NCBI GenBank assembly: GCA_033065855.1
Contig: JAVXUO010002927.1
Coordinates: 62,001-126,000 of the forward strand
Direction: 5' to 3'
Length of the DNA: 64,000 nt
From: Escallonia rubra
Taxonomy: Eukaryota; Streptophyta; Magnoliopsida; Escalloniales; Escalloniaceae
Shown: positions 51,330 through 61,204 of the stretch, in pieces
Numbering within the stretch: position 1 is the stretch's first letter
Layout: the number at the start of each line of letters is the position of its first letter
Position numbers and translations under genes: made by a program
The notes under the pieces: model-generated
Told to the model about the DNA's origin: nothing
The model's database searches: none
The model's input: only the letters and a program-made list of their open reading frames with translations

Positions 51330-51720
51330 CTGCCCAGGAAGAAACGAGCTCGAAAGCCCTAACGAAGTGAGGGGTTGGAAATGAGAGATCTGATTGTTAA
51401 GACACGGTTTTGAGGGGGTTTAGTGGAAGAAAAGGTGACGGGTTGAAGGGACGCGTCGTGGACATTGTCGTGCGGCGACGCGCCTGATTGGAGGGATGGT
51501 TTGCAATCTGTATCCGTAACGCCCGTGCTGGATTGGTTTGTTGTGAGCCGTGGGATTGGATCGTGGGCTGCGCTTCGACCGCGTGATCTGAATTGTCTCA
51601 TGGCGTGGACTTTTCAGTTGCTGACCGAAGACGATAGAGGAGCGTCACGTGCTGGTGCACATGCCCCCGCCCTTCACTTTCGATTTGTTTGTCATTTCCG
51701 CTTGGGTTAATTACATATTT
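51330..51720 (-). promoter_or_regulatory. GSL8 5' leader and proximal promoter, with a G-box
   Basis: The sequence upstream of the GSL8 start is GC-richer than the introns and looks like a 5' leader with promoter. A perfect CACGTG (G-box core) lies at 51,646-51,651, about 320 bp upstream of the ATG. An 80-codon minus-strand upstream frame runs 51,601-51,359 and ends 29 bp before the start codon. Whether it is transcribed is unknown. I see no clear TATA box. The first transcribed base was not determined. Confidence 0.4.
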
Positions 51721-52587
51721 TGTCCTTCGTGTTTGAGCATAAACGTTACGAGTCACCGTTGCGTTAAGTTAATAGTATAATTTTTAAAGAAAAAAAAATC
51801 AAGTATCCCATGTAAGTGTTTATTATTGCATTGGTAAAATCTATTTTAAATTTTAAAAACCAAACATATCATTATAAGTACTTATTCACTATATAAGCTT
51901 TTGTTTTATGCCATTTATCGTGGCATATTCGTTTCGACCACGAAAATAAAATTATTCTACATAATATCAAGCATGGTCTTTTGATGGTGCTATTAGGGTT
52001 GATGAGGAAATGGGACCTAGCTGGGGATTTTTATTTTTATTTTTGTTAAGAGTGAGAACTACATTTCATCAAAAAACAAATAGACAAAGTTATATGTACA
52101 AGCTGAGATAGAACTAGTTACAACAAAATCTCAGTCGCAGTGGAGACCCCATCCTGTCTTCCTTCTTGCCTCACAATCTTATTTCTATAAGCTGCAAGTG
52201 AACAAAATACATATGGGCAGAATCATCAGTTATAAACATACACCCTATATGACAAAAGATTGGGTAGCTGTTGAGGAGATGATCTGTACGTATGTGATGC
52301 AGCATTTGTGGAACAGACGACACGTCTGGTAGATATAAAAAAAGATGGGTAACATCCTGACAGATATAAATAACCTCACGTCATGTGATATGAGAATGGA
52401 GAAAAGTCGAGTTAGAATATAAAGTAATGTTGAATAAATCTAGCTGGGGATGTTAAAAATGAGGCAAATACAATCGAGCGTAATATCGAACAAAATAGGG
52501 TTGAGTTGGGAAAACCATATATATATCTATACAAGCTTCTAAATGAACAAGCCTCGGCTAAGCCCAAACTTAATTGAACCTTTTGGT
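51721..52587. other. Divergent intergenic region, GSL8 side
   Basis: This is AT-rich sequence with no gene. At 52,030-52,110 the minus strand reads like the tail of a retroposon (TTTTTTGATGAAATGTAGTTC-like). Neither ends nor target duplications were assigned. Confidence 0.35.
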
Positions 52588-53149
52588 GAGCTGAGCTCAA
52601 ACATCAAGTTTGGGCTCGTAATTAGCAAAAGCTCGAAGTCGAGCGCACCTCAAAATATACGAAGCGAGCCAAAAACCTAGCTCGAAGTCGAGCGCACCTC
52701 AATAAAACAAGACGCAACCATGTTGTTACCTAACATATCCTACTCTCTCCCTCCCCCCACCCCCTGCAGCCCTATTTTGTAACACACCCCAAGCAAAACT
52801 ATGTTGCTTTTTTGTATAGTTTGCAGTTTGCTTAATGGCGTCATATGTTCAGTAAACAGTTATCTCGATTATTTTGATATAAGTAGATAGGGTGCTTAGG
52901 AGTTAGAACTTAGAAGTTCACAACATCGTTTTTCCTTCGGGTGTGCTACAGAATTAGAAACGGGGGGTTACAGGGTGTGTTAGGTAACAACATGGATGCG
53001 TCTTGTTTTGTTATTGGTTAATGACTTGCTATTTTTGTATACGGACCCCACTTGAGCTTGTTATCTGGCTCACTTCATATATTCGGAGGTGCGCTCGAGT
53101 TCGAGCTTTTGCTATTAACGAGCCCAAACTTGATGTTTGAGCTCGGCTC
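52588..53149. repeat. Large foldback (inverted repeat) element
   Basis: The left arm starting GAGCTGAGCTCAAACATCAA at 52,588 is the near-perfect reverse complement of the right arm ending at 53,149. Pairing continues through GCAAAAGCTCGA, GAGCGCACCTC, AAAACAAGACGC and CATGTTGTTACCTAACA to about 52,735 on the left and 52,978 on the right. It goes on more weakly to about 52,797 and 52,937. A unit with GCTCGAAGTCGAGCGCACC is duplicated in the left arm. The unpaired loop is about 140 bp. It lies between the divergent GSL8 and HAL3 genes. Confidence 0.9.
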
Positions 53150-53209
53150 ACCCTATTTGATTTATAGCTCGAACCACTCTAGTACGATGGGTTGAAGGGG
53201 TGCAAGACC

Positions 53210-53700
53210 ATGCGACGGATGGTCGTCGCTACTGTAGCTGGCGGTTCTTAATGGTTTGATGACGATTGGTTAAGGTGCGGTGGTGGTTGGAACGACAGAT
53301 GTAGTACTAGTGGGTATTGTGGCGGGGCAGTCAGCTGGCGGTTCGTTGTCGTCACTGTTACTGTTGGTTGGTCGCCGTCGACGCCCTTTAGTGCCATCGA
53401 CAATTGTGGCGACAGTTTGGTATGGTGGGACTGGACGTGGGTAGGCTGGAAATGGTGGATGAAGATGAAGAAAAGCAGAGAAGTTGAAAATTTGTACTTT
53501 GTGTTCTTAATTCTTATGTAAAAAGAATTAATGGGTCACTATTGAATTAATGGGTGAAACTAATCCATTTAATGAGATGATCCAATTAACCCATTAATAA
53601 ATGGGTAAAATGGGTCAAGGACCCATATATACATAACCCATTTTACTTATACCCAAACCTAACCCACCCACCCATCTTGCCGCCTCTATTATCCATTTAT
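53210..53700. repeat. TE-like block with AATGGGT/ACCCATT end words
   Basis: A GC-richer part (53,215-53,480) is followed by 53,520-53,690, rich in AATGGGT and its complement ACCCATT. Such self-complementary words are typical of the ends of plant DNA transposons. No matching opposite end was established. Confidence 0.4.
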
Positions 53701-53884
53701 CGCCTTGTAAGTATTCTTGTAAGCGTCTGTATCCGACACTTCATGACTCTTTACAAATATGTGCGAAAATGTATGGGACCAAAGTACAAATTTTCAAACT
53801 TTTGGGGTTTGTGTGTAATAATTGACAATTTTGGATATCGTTTTAGAAATAAACTTTAAGGAGCCTAATTAGATCGACCCATTA

Positions 53885-54013
53885 CCGTTGTCTTCTGAGT
53901 CTTCTTCTTGCGGCGTCAAGAGAGGAGAACGAAGCAGACGACCTACCCAAACTGGTCGCCGGAGGATATCGCCTTCGTACATCGCCGCCGTTGCCGGATT
54001 CCAGCAACAGGTA
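53885..54013 (+). other. Candidate non-coding first exon (5' UTR) of the HAL3 gene
   Basis: This is a pyrimidine- and GC-rich segment ending CCAGCAACAG, followed by GTACCT, a good plant donor site. The HAL3 coding exon is preceded by an acceptor (AATGAACAG at 55,874-55,882), so a 5' UTR intron is likely and this is the best upstream exon I see. It also resembles the interior of the GTGTCCG element, so it could instead be transposon sequence, or the gene may have recruited its leader from it. RNA evidence would decide. Confidence 0.35.
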
Positions 54014-54353
54014 CCTTCGTCTTCTTTCTCTCTCATCTCTCTCCCTCGTTTCAGTACATTCGAAGATGACACTACGTAGATTGAGCCCTTGGTCGCAGGA
54101 AAGAGATAATAGTTTTGTGACTTTGTAAGAGTTAAGTCGTGAAGTAATTTCTTATGACTTTGCGAGAGTTCCCTGTTTCTGTTTTGGCGGTGAAGAAGTG
54201 GATGCTTTCCCTGTTTCTGTTACCTGTTTGCATGACTTGGTAAGAGTTGAGTAGTGAAGCACTTTGTTATGTTATGTGCCATGTTTTTTTGTACTACATT
54301 GCATTTAAAATTTTAGTATGACTTTTATTTGAGTTGCTTGTTTTAGATGTAGA

Positions 54354-54512
54354 ATGTATTTGATATTTAATGAATATATATCCATAAAAACAATTCAGCG
54401 GAGTCATGCAGTGTCCAAAATCTGGTTGTTTGGAAATTGCGGTGTCGGGTGTCCCCCTCGGTGTCGGTGTCGGTGTCGGACGCGGTGTCCTTGTCCGTGC
54501 TACTTAGACTGC
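54354..54512. mobile_element. Right end of a second GTGTCCG-family TIR element
   Basis: This matches the right end of the element at 28,143-29,031. Shared parts are GTAGAATGTATTTGATATTT, then GTCATGCAGTGTCCAAAATC, GGAAATTGCGGTGTC, reiterated GGTGTCGGTGTCGG, and the terminal GTCCGTGCTACTTAGAC. The left end could be near 53,730 (GTATCCGACACTTCATGA), which would make the element about 790 bp, but this is uncertain. It lies in the presumed HAL3 5' UTR intron. Confidence 0.65.
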
Positions 54513-54879
54513 AACTCTGCAAGTATAGATTTATCACTGCTTTCCAAATCAATGGAAGAAGCAAAATGGTAGACATGGCTATATCACTTCAAGTTTTGAT
54601 TTCACTACATTGCTTTGTTCTGGTTGAATGTGTGATGCTACTCTTATTGTCTTATATATTTGGCACTAGAGTGGTTAAATTACCATTAATATCTTTCATG
54701 CACCTTTTCATGACTCAATTGATGCATTTTTGTTTATAAGTTCATCAATATGTTTTAATATTTATTGAAAAATTAAGAAATACACGCAGCACCCCTGCCG
54801 CATGGTATCCTATTTTTTTTTGGAAATTGCCGAACCTGCGTATCCATACTCGTACCCAAGTGCGTGCTTCATACGCACT

Positions 54880-55090
54880 GGCATTCCATTCTGCCAGTTC
54901 TAAAGAAGTGGACCACGTCAGCATTGAGATGAGGGCCAACAATCTCGCAATTATGTTGAAAGAAGCTGGCAATAAAGCCATCTGGACTGGGAGCTTTATT
55001 AGGCTTGATCGAAAAGAGAGCTAGCTTATTTTCTCATGGAGGGACAGGTCTGCCAAGATCCATACACTTTTCAGGAGATAGAATATTTTT
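54880..55090 (-). mobile_element. LINE reverse-transcriptase fragment
   Basis: On the minus strand, near 55,017-54,955, the translation SIKPNKAPSPDGFIASF continues after a one-base frameshift as QHNCEIVGPHLNADVVHFF. This is the KAPGPDGF motif region of plant LINE reverse transcriptase, with the usual downstream W/CDIVGxD segment. It is only about 200 bp and is broken, so it is a remnant. It lies in the presumed HAL3 5' UTR intron, antisense to the gene. Confidence 0.75.
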
Positions 55091-55885
55091 CATGATCTGT
55101 TGAAGGGTAGCCTTAGTTTTGGGAGTGTAAGGGTGCTGAACCCTCGGCACTGTTTGAAAAGTGTTTCTCTTTTTCATTTGAAACTTTCTTCATCATCTCA
55201 AAGAATTAGTTTGATAAGTATTTCTTTTTCTAATTTCCTCATTTGCCAAGGCAAAATCTTTGAGAATTCTGGAAAGGCTTTGAAGGATTTTCAGAAGTTT
55301 CATAAATTTTGCTTTGGGTCACAATATGTGTTTGGAGACATTTCCGAAACAGCTGTCAAAAAGCTTACCAAACATATTTTTCGTTCTCGTTAAACTAACA
55401 CTTGCTATACAGGACCTTAAAATTTTCATTTTCTACTGCATTTACCTCCAACAAACCTTATCATTGTGGTACTGAATAACTTAAATTTGAAGTTGTACTA
55501 TGTTTAATCACCCACTTAAAGTTTAAATTGTACTGAAACATAAGTTCACCCACTCAAAGTTTTTCAGTGTGTACTATGATTATTAACTCAAGTTTAATGT
55601 TGGCCAGCTGTGGAGATGTCCCCAATTAGTTGCTGACACTGACCACTCAAAAGTTTGATGTGATATTTCACCTTCACTAGTGGATATTTGTTCAGTCTAG
55701 GTGATTCAATCTTAGAGATCTTCACTCTTTCTCACAATGGAGTCTCACCATCATGGAATGTCTGTATGTATATGTGTGTGTCTCTAGATACTTCTGTATT
55801 GGTTAGTCTCGCGGTCATGGAATTTATACTTTTATGTTTGTGATATATCGCTTTCATCATGGAATGTCTGTTCAATGAACAGGTC
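55091..55885 (+). other. Upstream sequence of HAL3 with intron acceptor
   Basis: No domain was recognised in the 97-codon frame at 55,100-55,393. The stretch ends with the acceptor AATGAACAG (55,874-55,882), three bases before the chosen HAL3 start codon. This supports a non-coding upstream exon. Confidence 0.4.
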
Positions 55886-57263
55886 ATGGCATTCACAGGA
55901 CCTGCAAATTCAGATAGGGAGCCATCGCAAGTCAACACAGCACCTAGAAAGCCCCGAATTCTACTTGCTGCCAGTGGAAGTGTAGCTGCCATAAAGTTTG
56001 GAAACCTTTGCAGTTGTTTTTCTGAATGGGCAGAAGTAAGAGCTGTCGCGACAAGGGCGTCTCTACATTTTATTGACAGAGCATCACTTCCTAAGGACGT
56101 AATTCTGTACACCGATGAGGAGGAATGGTCTACTTGGACAAAAATAGGTGATGGCGTGCTTCACATTGAGCTCCGTCGCTGGGCTGATATCATGGTTATT
56201 GCCCCATTGTCAGCAAACACGCTTGGCAAGGTAAGATGTGTAACCGGAACAATATGTCTCTCAAACATTGATATTTGTTAACTTGTGAACTGGAAACTAA
56301 GTTGCGAGAGTGCTGCTAAGAGCGACGCTTTTAGTCACATTGCTGAACGGTATATAGTGGACAGTAATTGTGAAATTTCTTATGGGATAGAACGAACAAA
56401 TAGGAGGAATTGCTCAAAGATATTTGCCTCTAGATGTTTTATCGGCACTTCGTCAATATATCATCGCATTATTTATAAGATGCCACCTTTTAAGCTGAGC
56501 CATCAACAAGGAAAACAAATCCAAGCTTGCACCATTTTGAAAGTGGAAGTTTGTAGTGGAGAAGTGATTCCATTGTTTTTGGGTAAACATTGTTATAGTA
56601 CTGAAGTTTATATGTCTGAGTTGTAATTTTCGCAGTTCAAGTGATGCCTGAGGTATGAGGTGAAAGTTTTTGAAGCATGAACTTGCAGCAATTATTCGTC
56701 TCTACTAAGACTTCACATCAATGCTGCATTTTGTCCTTTACCTACTCTGGTGCGTGGTATTTGATAATTATGCAGCCTAAAATTATAAAAGAAGCTAATA
56801 TACCTTACTCAATCATCTAAACTGATTATAATGAACCCTGTGACCTAATTATGGCTTTGCACAAACTTCTCAGAACGACCTTCACTCATCGCTGGCTTTT
56901 CTTGCAGATCCGTTTCTCTATAATCTTGTAACATTATGATGAGTGTTCTTTTCAATTTTCATTCTGTAGATTGCGGGTGGCTTATGTGATAACTTGCTGA
57001 CCTGCATTGTGCGAGCATGGGACTATGCTAAACCACTCTTTGTAGCACCCGCCATGAACACCTTCATGTGGAACAACCCCTTCACGGAACGGCATCTCAT
57101 GTTAATTGATGAGCTAGGAATCTCTCTCATCCCACCTGTAACAAAGAGGCTTGCCTGCGGGGATTATGGGAATGGTGCAATGGCTGAACCTTCTCTCATC
57201 TTCTCAACTGTAAGACTTTTCGTAGAGTCACGCACACAATCAGGTGGTACTATTATGCATTGA
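55886..57263 (+). CDS. HAL3: Phosphopantothenoylcysteine decarboxylase (HAL3-type), two coding exons
   Basis: An FMN-dependent decarboxylase that converts 4'-phosphopantothenoylcysteine to 4'-phosphopantetheine, the third step from pantothenate to coenzyme A. Plant HAL3 proteins have also been linked to salt tolerance and growth. Coding exons are 55,886-56,230 and 56,970-57,263, joined in phase 0 (GT at 56,231, AG at 56,968-56,969). They give 212 residues; Arabidopsis HAL3a has about 209. Key features in the translation: flavoprotein core ILLAASGSVAAIKFGN (25-40), active-site His93 in VLHIELRRWAD, the PXMNXXMW motif as PAMNTFMW with Asn145 and Met148, and catalytic Cys178 in RLACGDYGNGAMAEP. 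These line up with His90, Asn142, Met145 and Cys175 of Arabidopsis HAL3a. The ATG at 55,886 was chosen because it follows an acceptor and gives the family-like MAFTGPANSDREP start. An upstream in-frame ATG at 55,859 lies within intron sequence. All key residues are present, so it is probably functional. Confidence 0.95.
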
Positions 57264-57711
57264 AATATTTCACGTATAGAGATGATATTAGATCTTGGTT
57301 GAAATGATTGTACGAGTAAAAGAGTTGCTTGTGATTCCCTAATCTGCACAAGGTGCATTGTCGGTCGTTCTTATTGTTTACATCTGTCTAGCTAACTATA
57401 TATATCGAGGATTCTGAGATATCGAAATATGTCATGTAATTTTGTGTTTAGGCTATTTGGCTACTCAATAATATAGAAACAAGTTTTGATCTCGTGCATT
57501 ACACACGGGAGCAATAACTGTCAAAGTACTAATGGAGAGATCTCGTACCGATATGCCCAATAACAATAATAAAATTGTTAGTGACAAAAATATATATATA
57601 TTTACTCCCACCTTTTGTATGGGTTGTTCTACCAATTTTTCTCGTTAAAAATGAACTTGAGTATTGAGTATTAATTGCTAGCTTTTTGCGATACATGAAG
57701 ATGAGAAATAG
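57264..57711 (+). other. HAL3 3' flank, no further gene
   Basis: Probably includes the HAL3 3' UTR directly after the stop at 57,263. It then becomes AT-rich up to the MITE boundary. A poly(A) site was not assigned. Confidence 0.45.
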
Positions 57712-57713
57712 TA

Positions 57714-59631
57714 CTCCTTTTGTTCCACATAAATTCATCATATTTTCTTGGGTTAAATAGCGAATGACCCCCTCTACTTTACATGTTGTGCGATTTGCCC
57801 CCATCCACTTCTAATTTAAGCACTAAACTCCCCCACAAATACAGAAAATGGGCACCTTAGACGAGTTCGTTATGAATAGCGTGAAATGACCAAAATACCC
57901 TTATTTTCTTATTAACTAATGACCTCCTGTACTATACACGGTGTGCAATTTTTTTCCCTCCACTTCAAAATTAACTACTAAACTCTCCCACACTTACAGA
58001 AATTGGGCACCTTAGATGGAAACCGTTAAATTTAAATGACAATTTTGCCCATGCCGTCCCCCCCCCCCCTAAACTCTCGTTAGACCAGTCCCCTACCCCC
58101 TTCTGCACTACCAGATTCGCCGCAAACAAAGGATTGCAGCAATCTGCGCCTCCTCCTCTGGTCAGCCCCGCCACAATCGATGCATTCACTGACCACAACC
58201 ACCGGTCTTTTTCTCCGACCACTAGGGAGTTACAAAAAAAAAAAAAAACACGATCGCCGTTGGTATATCATCGCTAGCGCAACAGCTACCATGATCAGCG
58301 TCGCAGTAACCACCACGACCGGCACCACTTCGGCCAATTCCCCCAACTTTATACTGTTCGGCTACACATCATCGCGAGTTGCCTCTTAGCCACCACTTCC
58401 CACCGCCTTGCGTCTGCAAGCCAGGGGGGCTTCTTCATCGGCCACCAACCGACCGGCGCAATCAACACCGGTAGCAGCAATCCCCACAAACGCACGTTAT
58501 CGACGTCTGATTGCCTCACATCCGTCCAGATCCGTGCCACCACGATCGACGATCATGTCCCAAAATCGCAAGTCTAACCTTTGTCGTCACGCTGTCCCAA
58601 TCCGCAACATCGTGCCAAACAACGTCCCATGACTGGCTACCCGCCGCTGGGGCTGCACCAGATTTGCAATGACGTTGCCGCCACAGCCGCATGAGAGCAG
58701 CGTGTGTGTATGTTTGCAGTGGGTGCGCGTCTGTGTGTGGGTTTAGGGTATGTGTGTGTATATGTTTGTGTGTGTGTGTGTCTTCACTTTGTGTGTGTGC
58801 CCGCGCGCTCGCTGGATGTGCATGAAGTGTGTGTATGTGGGATTGAGTAAAAAGTCTGAGAGAAGAGAAAAAAAAAGTTGAAAGAATGGTATTAAACTTA
58901 AATAGGGTATGGAAATAAGGGTATTTTGGTTATTTCACGCTATTTATAACGGACCCATCTAAAGTGCCCAATTTTTGTAAGTGTTTGGGGGGGGGGGGTT
59001 TAGTGGTTAAGTTTAAAGTAGAGGGGGGAAAATCGCACACCGCATATAATACATGGGGTCATTAGTTAATTAACCCTAAAAGAATGGGTAAAATTGTCAT
59101 TTACAAACAAACAAAAAAAATCGTTAGTCAACGCGCGTGTTTACCACACACTGTTAAATTTAACGGTTTCCGTATAAGGTGCCCAATTTCTGTAAGTGTG
59201 GGGGGTTTAGTGGTTAATTTTGAAGTGGAGGGGGGAAAATCGCACACCGTGTATAGTACATGGAGTTATTCGCTAGTTACCCCTATTTTCTTTTTGGCCG
59301 TCTTACAAAAATTTCTTACTTTTCAAATTAAGAAAGATTTTGTAAGTATTTTTACATATTTACCACTTTTATATTTATTCTATTTTATTTTTCTTTTCAC
59401 ATTTAACTATTCACCAACTCATTTTCTCTCATTTGACCCACTTTTTTAATTTTTTGATTATATTATTCCCTTCACATTTAACACTCCACTAATTCATTTT
59501 TTTTTTCTTTTTGGTCCATTTTCTTTCACTCTCTCTAAACAATAGAGTGAAAAAAAACACAATATATGACGTAAATATTTAATCTGCATGCAAAAAAAAA
59601 AAAAAAATCAATTTATGTGGGACGGATAGAG
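57714..59631. mobile_element. Stowaway-like MITE, split by a MULE insertion
   Basis: The left TIR is CTCCTTTTGTTCCACATAAA (57,714 on). The right TIR read in reverse is CTCTATCCGTCCCACATAAA (ending 59,631). Both are flanked by TA (57,712-57,713; 59,632-59,633), as in Tc1/mariner-type Stowaway elements. Without the inserted 1,534-bp element and one copy of its 9-bp duplication, the MITE is about 375 bp. It then aligns through the junction with the uninterrupted relative at 60,105-60,498. Confidence 0.8.
57750..59283. mobile_element. Mutator-like (MULE) non-autonomous element with perfect 9-bp TSD
   Basis: It is flanked by TATTTTCTT on both sides (57,741-57,749 and 59,284-59,292). The left end GGGTTAAATAGCGAATGACC matches the reverse of the right end, GGGGTAACTAGCGAATAACT. 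Each terminal region is long (about 320-370 bp) and contains two copies of a unit with GGGCACCTTAGA, ACTTACAGAAATTGGGCACC and GCACACCGTGTATAGTAC words. The left pair is inverted relative to the right pair. The 9-bp TSD and long TIRs point to Mutator. The GC-rich interior (58,080-58,700) may be captured host sequence, but I recognise no protein in it. Confidence 0.85.
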
Positions 59632-59633
59632 TA

Positions 59634-60104
59634 TATGAAATTATAGAAATAGTATGTCCCAACTAATAACAATGATAGTAATAATTTTAACTATAATAAT
59701 CTATGTGTTGATGTTTGTACTACTCAAGGTTACCAAGAAAAGAGTAAATATATGAAAAAAATGATAAAAAGTAAAATGGGAGAGTAAACTATGTACATAA
59801 ATTTGTAATGAAATAAAATAAGGGATATTATCTTAGTTAGAGAGAAAAACTGATAGAAAATATTGTGCTTCTCTAAACAATAGAAAATATTTAAGATTGA
59901 AGGGAATACATACAGAATTAATTTTGGTAAAATCTTAGGAATTGATGAAATTGCAAATATATGAATATAATTTTTAAGTGGACATGTTGACGTAGAATAG
60001 AGAGAGATAAAATTAATTTAATTGGTTGAATTTTAAATGGCAAAAACGAATTCAAATCAATTTGAATAAGAGAGAGGGAAAGAAAAAAGGAATCCAAATT
60101 ATTA
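59634..60104. other. AT-rich spacer between MITE copies
   Basis: AT-rich sequence with no gene, RNA or structured repeat that I can name. Confidence 0.4.
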
Positions 60105-60310
60105 ATCCTTCTGTCCCATATAAATTGACCATCTTTCCTTTTTAAGTCGTTCCACAAGAGTTACTCACTTTCCAAATTTAGAAAGATTCTATAAGTATTT
60201 TTTTCATATTTACCATTTTTATACTTTTTAATTCAATTTCTCTTTCCACATTTAACTCTCTACCAACTCATTTTATATCTCCTAATCCACATTCTTACAT
60301 TTTTTTACTC

Positions 60311-60359
<49 letters not shown>

Positions 60360-60498
60360 ATTAACACTTTTGTCTCTCTCGGCCTACTTTCTTCTCTCCT
60401 ATCTATAAATGGTAGAATGAGAAACATACAATATAAGACACAAATCCTTAATCTGCATGCAAAAAGAAAGCGATCGAATTACGTGGGGACGGTGAGAG
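60105..60498. mobile_element. Stowaway-like MITE, intact relative of the split copy
   Basis: It starts ATCCTTCTGTCCCATATAAA and ends with GTGGGGACGGTGAGAG, the approximate reverse complement, next to TA dinucleotides. The interior matches the split MITE at 57,714-59,631, for example TTTACCATTTTTATACTTTT, CACATTTAACT, CCAACTCATTTT and TTAATCTGCATGCAAAAA. It carries an internal (CT)n tract at 60,312-60,356 not seen in the other copy. Confidence 0.75.
60312..60356. repeat. (CT)n microsatellite
   Basis: More than twenty CT units inside the second Stowaway-like MITE. Confidence 0.9.
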
Positions 60499-60768
60499 TA
60501 TTACAAAGGTGAATAAATTCAAAAAATGCTTTCAAAAAGTCAAATATAAAAAAAAAATCACATGGCGTGTTAAGAGAGTGTCAACGTAGGCCGTGACGTG
60601 AAAACTTTTTTCTCAGATTTGGCTTTCATATATATATATATATGAGCTGATCAATATTTAGTGCTAGATATTTTCAACTCCCCGTCTAACCGCCACTCTT
60701 GCCCCTCCTATTTTTCTAGATTCTTTTGCTAATTTGCTATTTAAGATATATTCAGCCCAAGTAGGCCC

Positions 60769-60795
60769 CTAACCGCTACTAAATGTAGCGGTTAG
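60769..60795. repeat. Perfect 11-bp hairpin
   Basis: CTAACCGCTAC and its exact reverse complement GTAGCGGTTAG are separated by five bases (TAAAT). It may be the end of a small element or a chance palindrome; no terminator role is implied in plant nuclear DNA. Confidence 0.8.
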
Positions 60796-60879
60796 TGTTA
60801 AAATTATCCAATCTGAATCGTCCACAACCTCTAGTGGACGGCCAGATCACCAGTGGAGTTATTTCTCCATCACCGGTAG

Positions 60880-60880
<1 letters not shown>

Positions 60881-60945
<65 letters not shown>
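60881..60945. repeat. Compound microsatellite (TG)n(TA)n
   Basis: About eighteen TG units followed by about fourteen TA units. Confidence 0.95.
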
Positions 60946-60948
<3 letters not shown>

Positions 60949-61204
60949 CAAACATTTGGATGGTCAATATATAACAACGTTTTTAGGGCTCAGACCGTGT
61001 GTTGCAAGGGTTGATACAACGATGGCCCCATCTGTCACATGTTTCAGTTATTGTAAAAAATGGTTACGTTGCAGGGTATTAGTTGGCTAATGTGTACGTA
61101 GGGAGTTTTATTTAAGAAAATGCTATTTCTGATTCCATATGTGCTTTTTCACCCCTTTTACATAAAAAAATGTATGTTGATGACAAGTGTTGTTTCTTTA
61201 GTGA

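Noticed and set aside
51359..51601. 80-codon minus-strand frame just upstream of GSL8 as a separate gene
   Set aside because: No domain and no separate promoter signal. At most it is an upstream ORF in the leader, which cannot be shown from sequence alone.
54745..55024. Overlapping frames on both strands upstream of HAL3 as a small gene
   Set aside because: The minus strand matches a frameshifted LINE reverse transcriptase, so the frames are transposon debris.
55859..55885. Upstream in-frame ATG as the start of HAL3
   Set aside because: It lies before an intron acceptor (AATGAACAG); the next ATG at 55,886 gives the family-like N-terminus.
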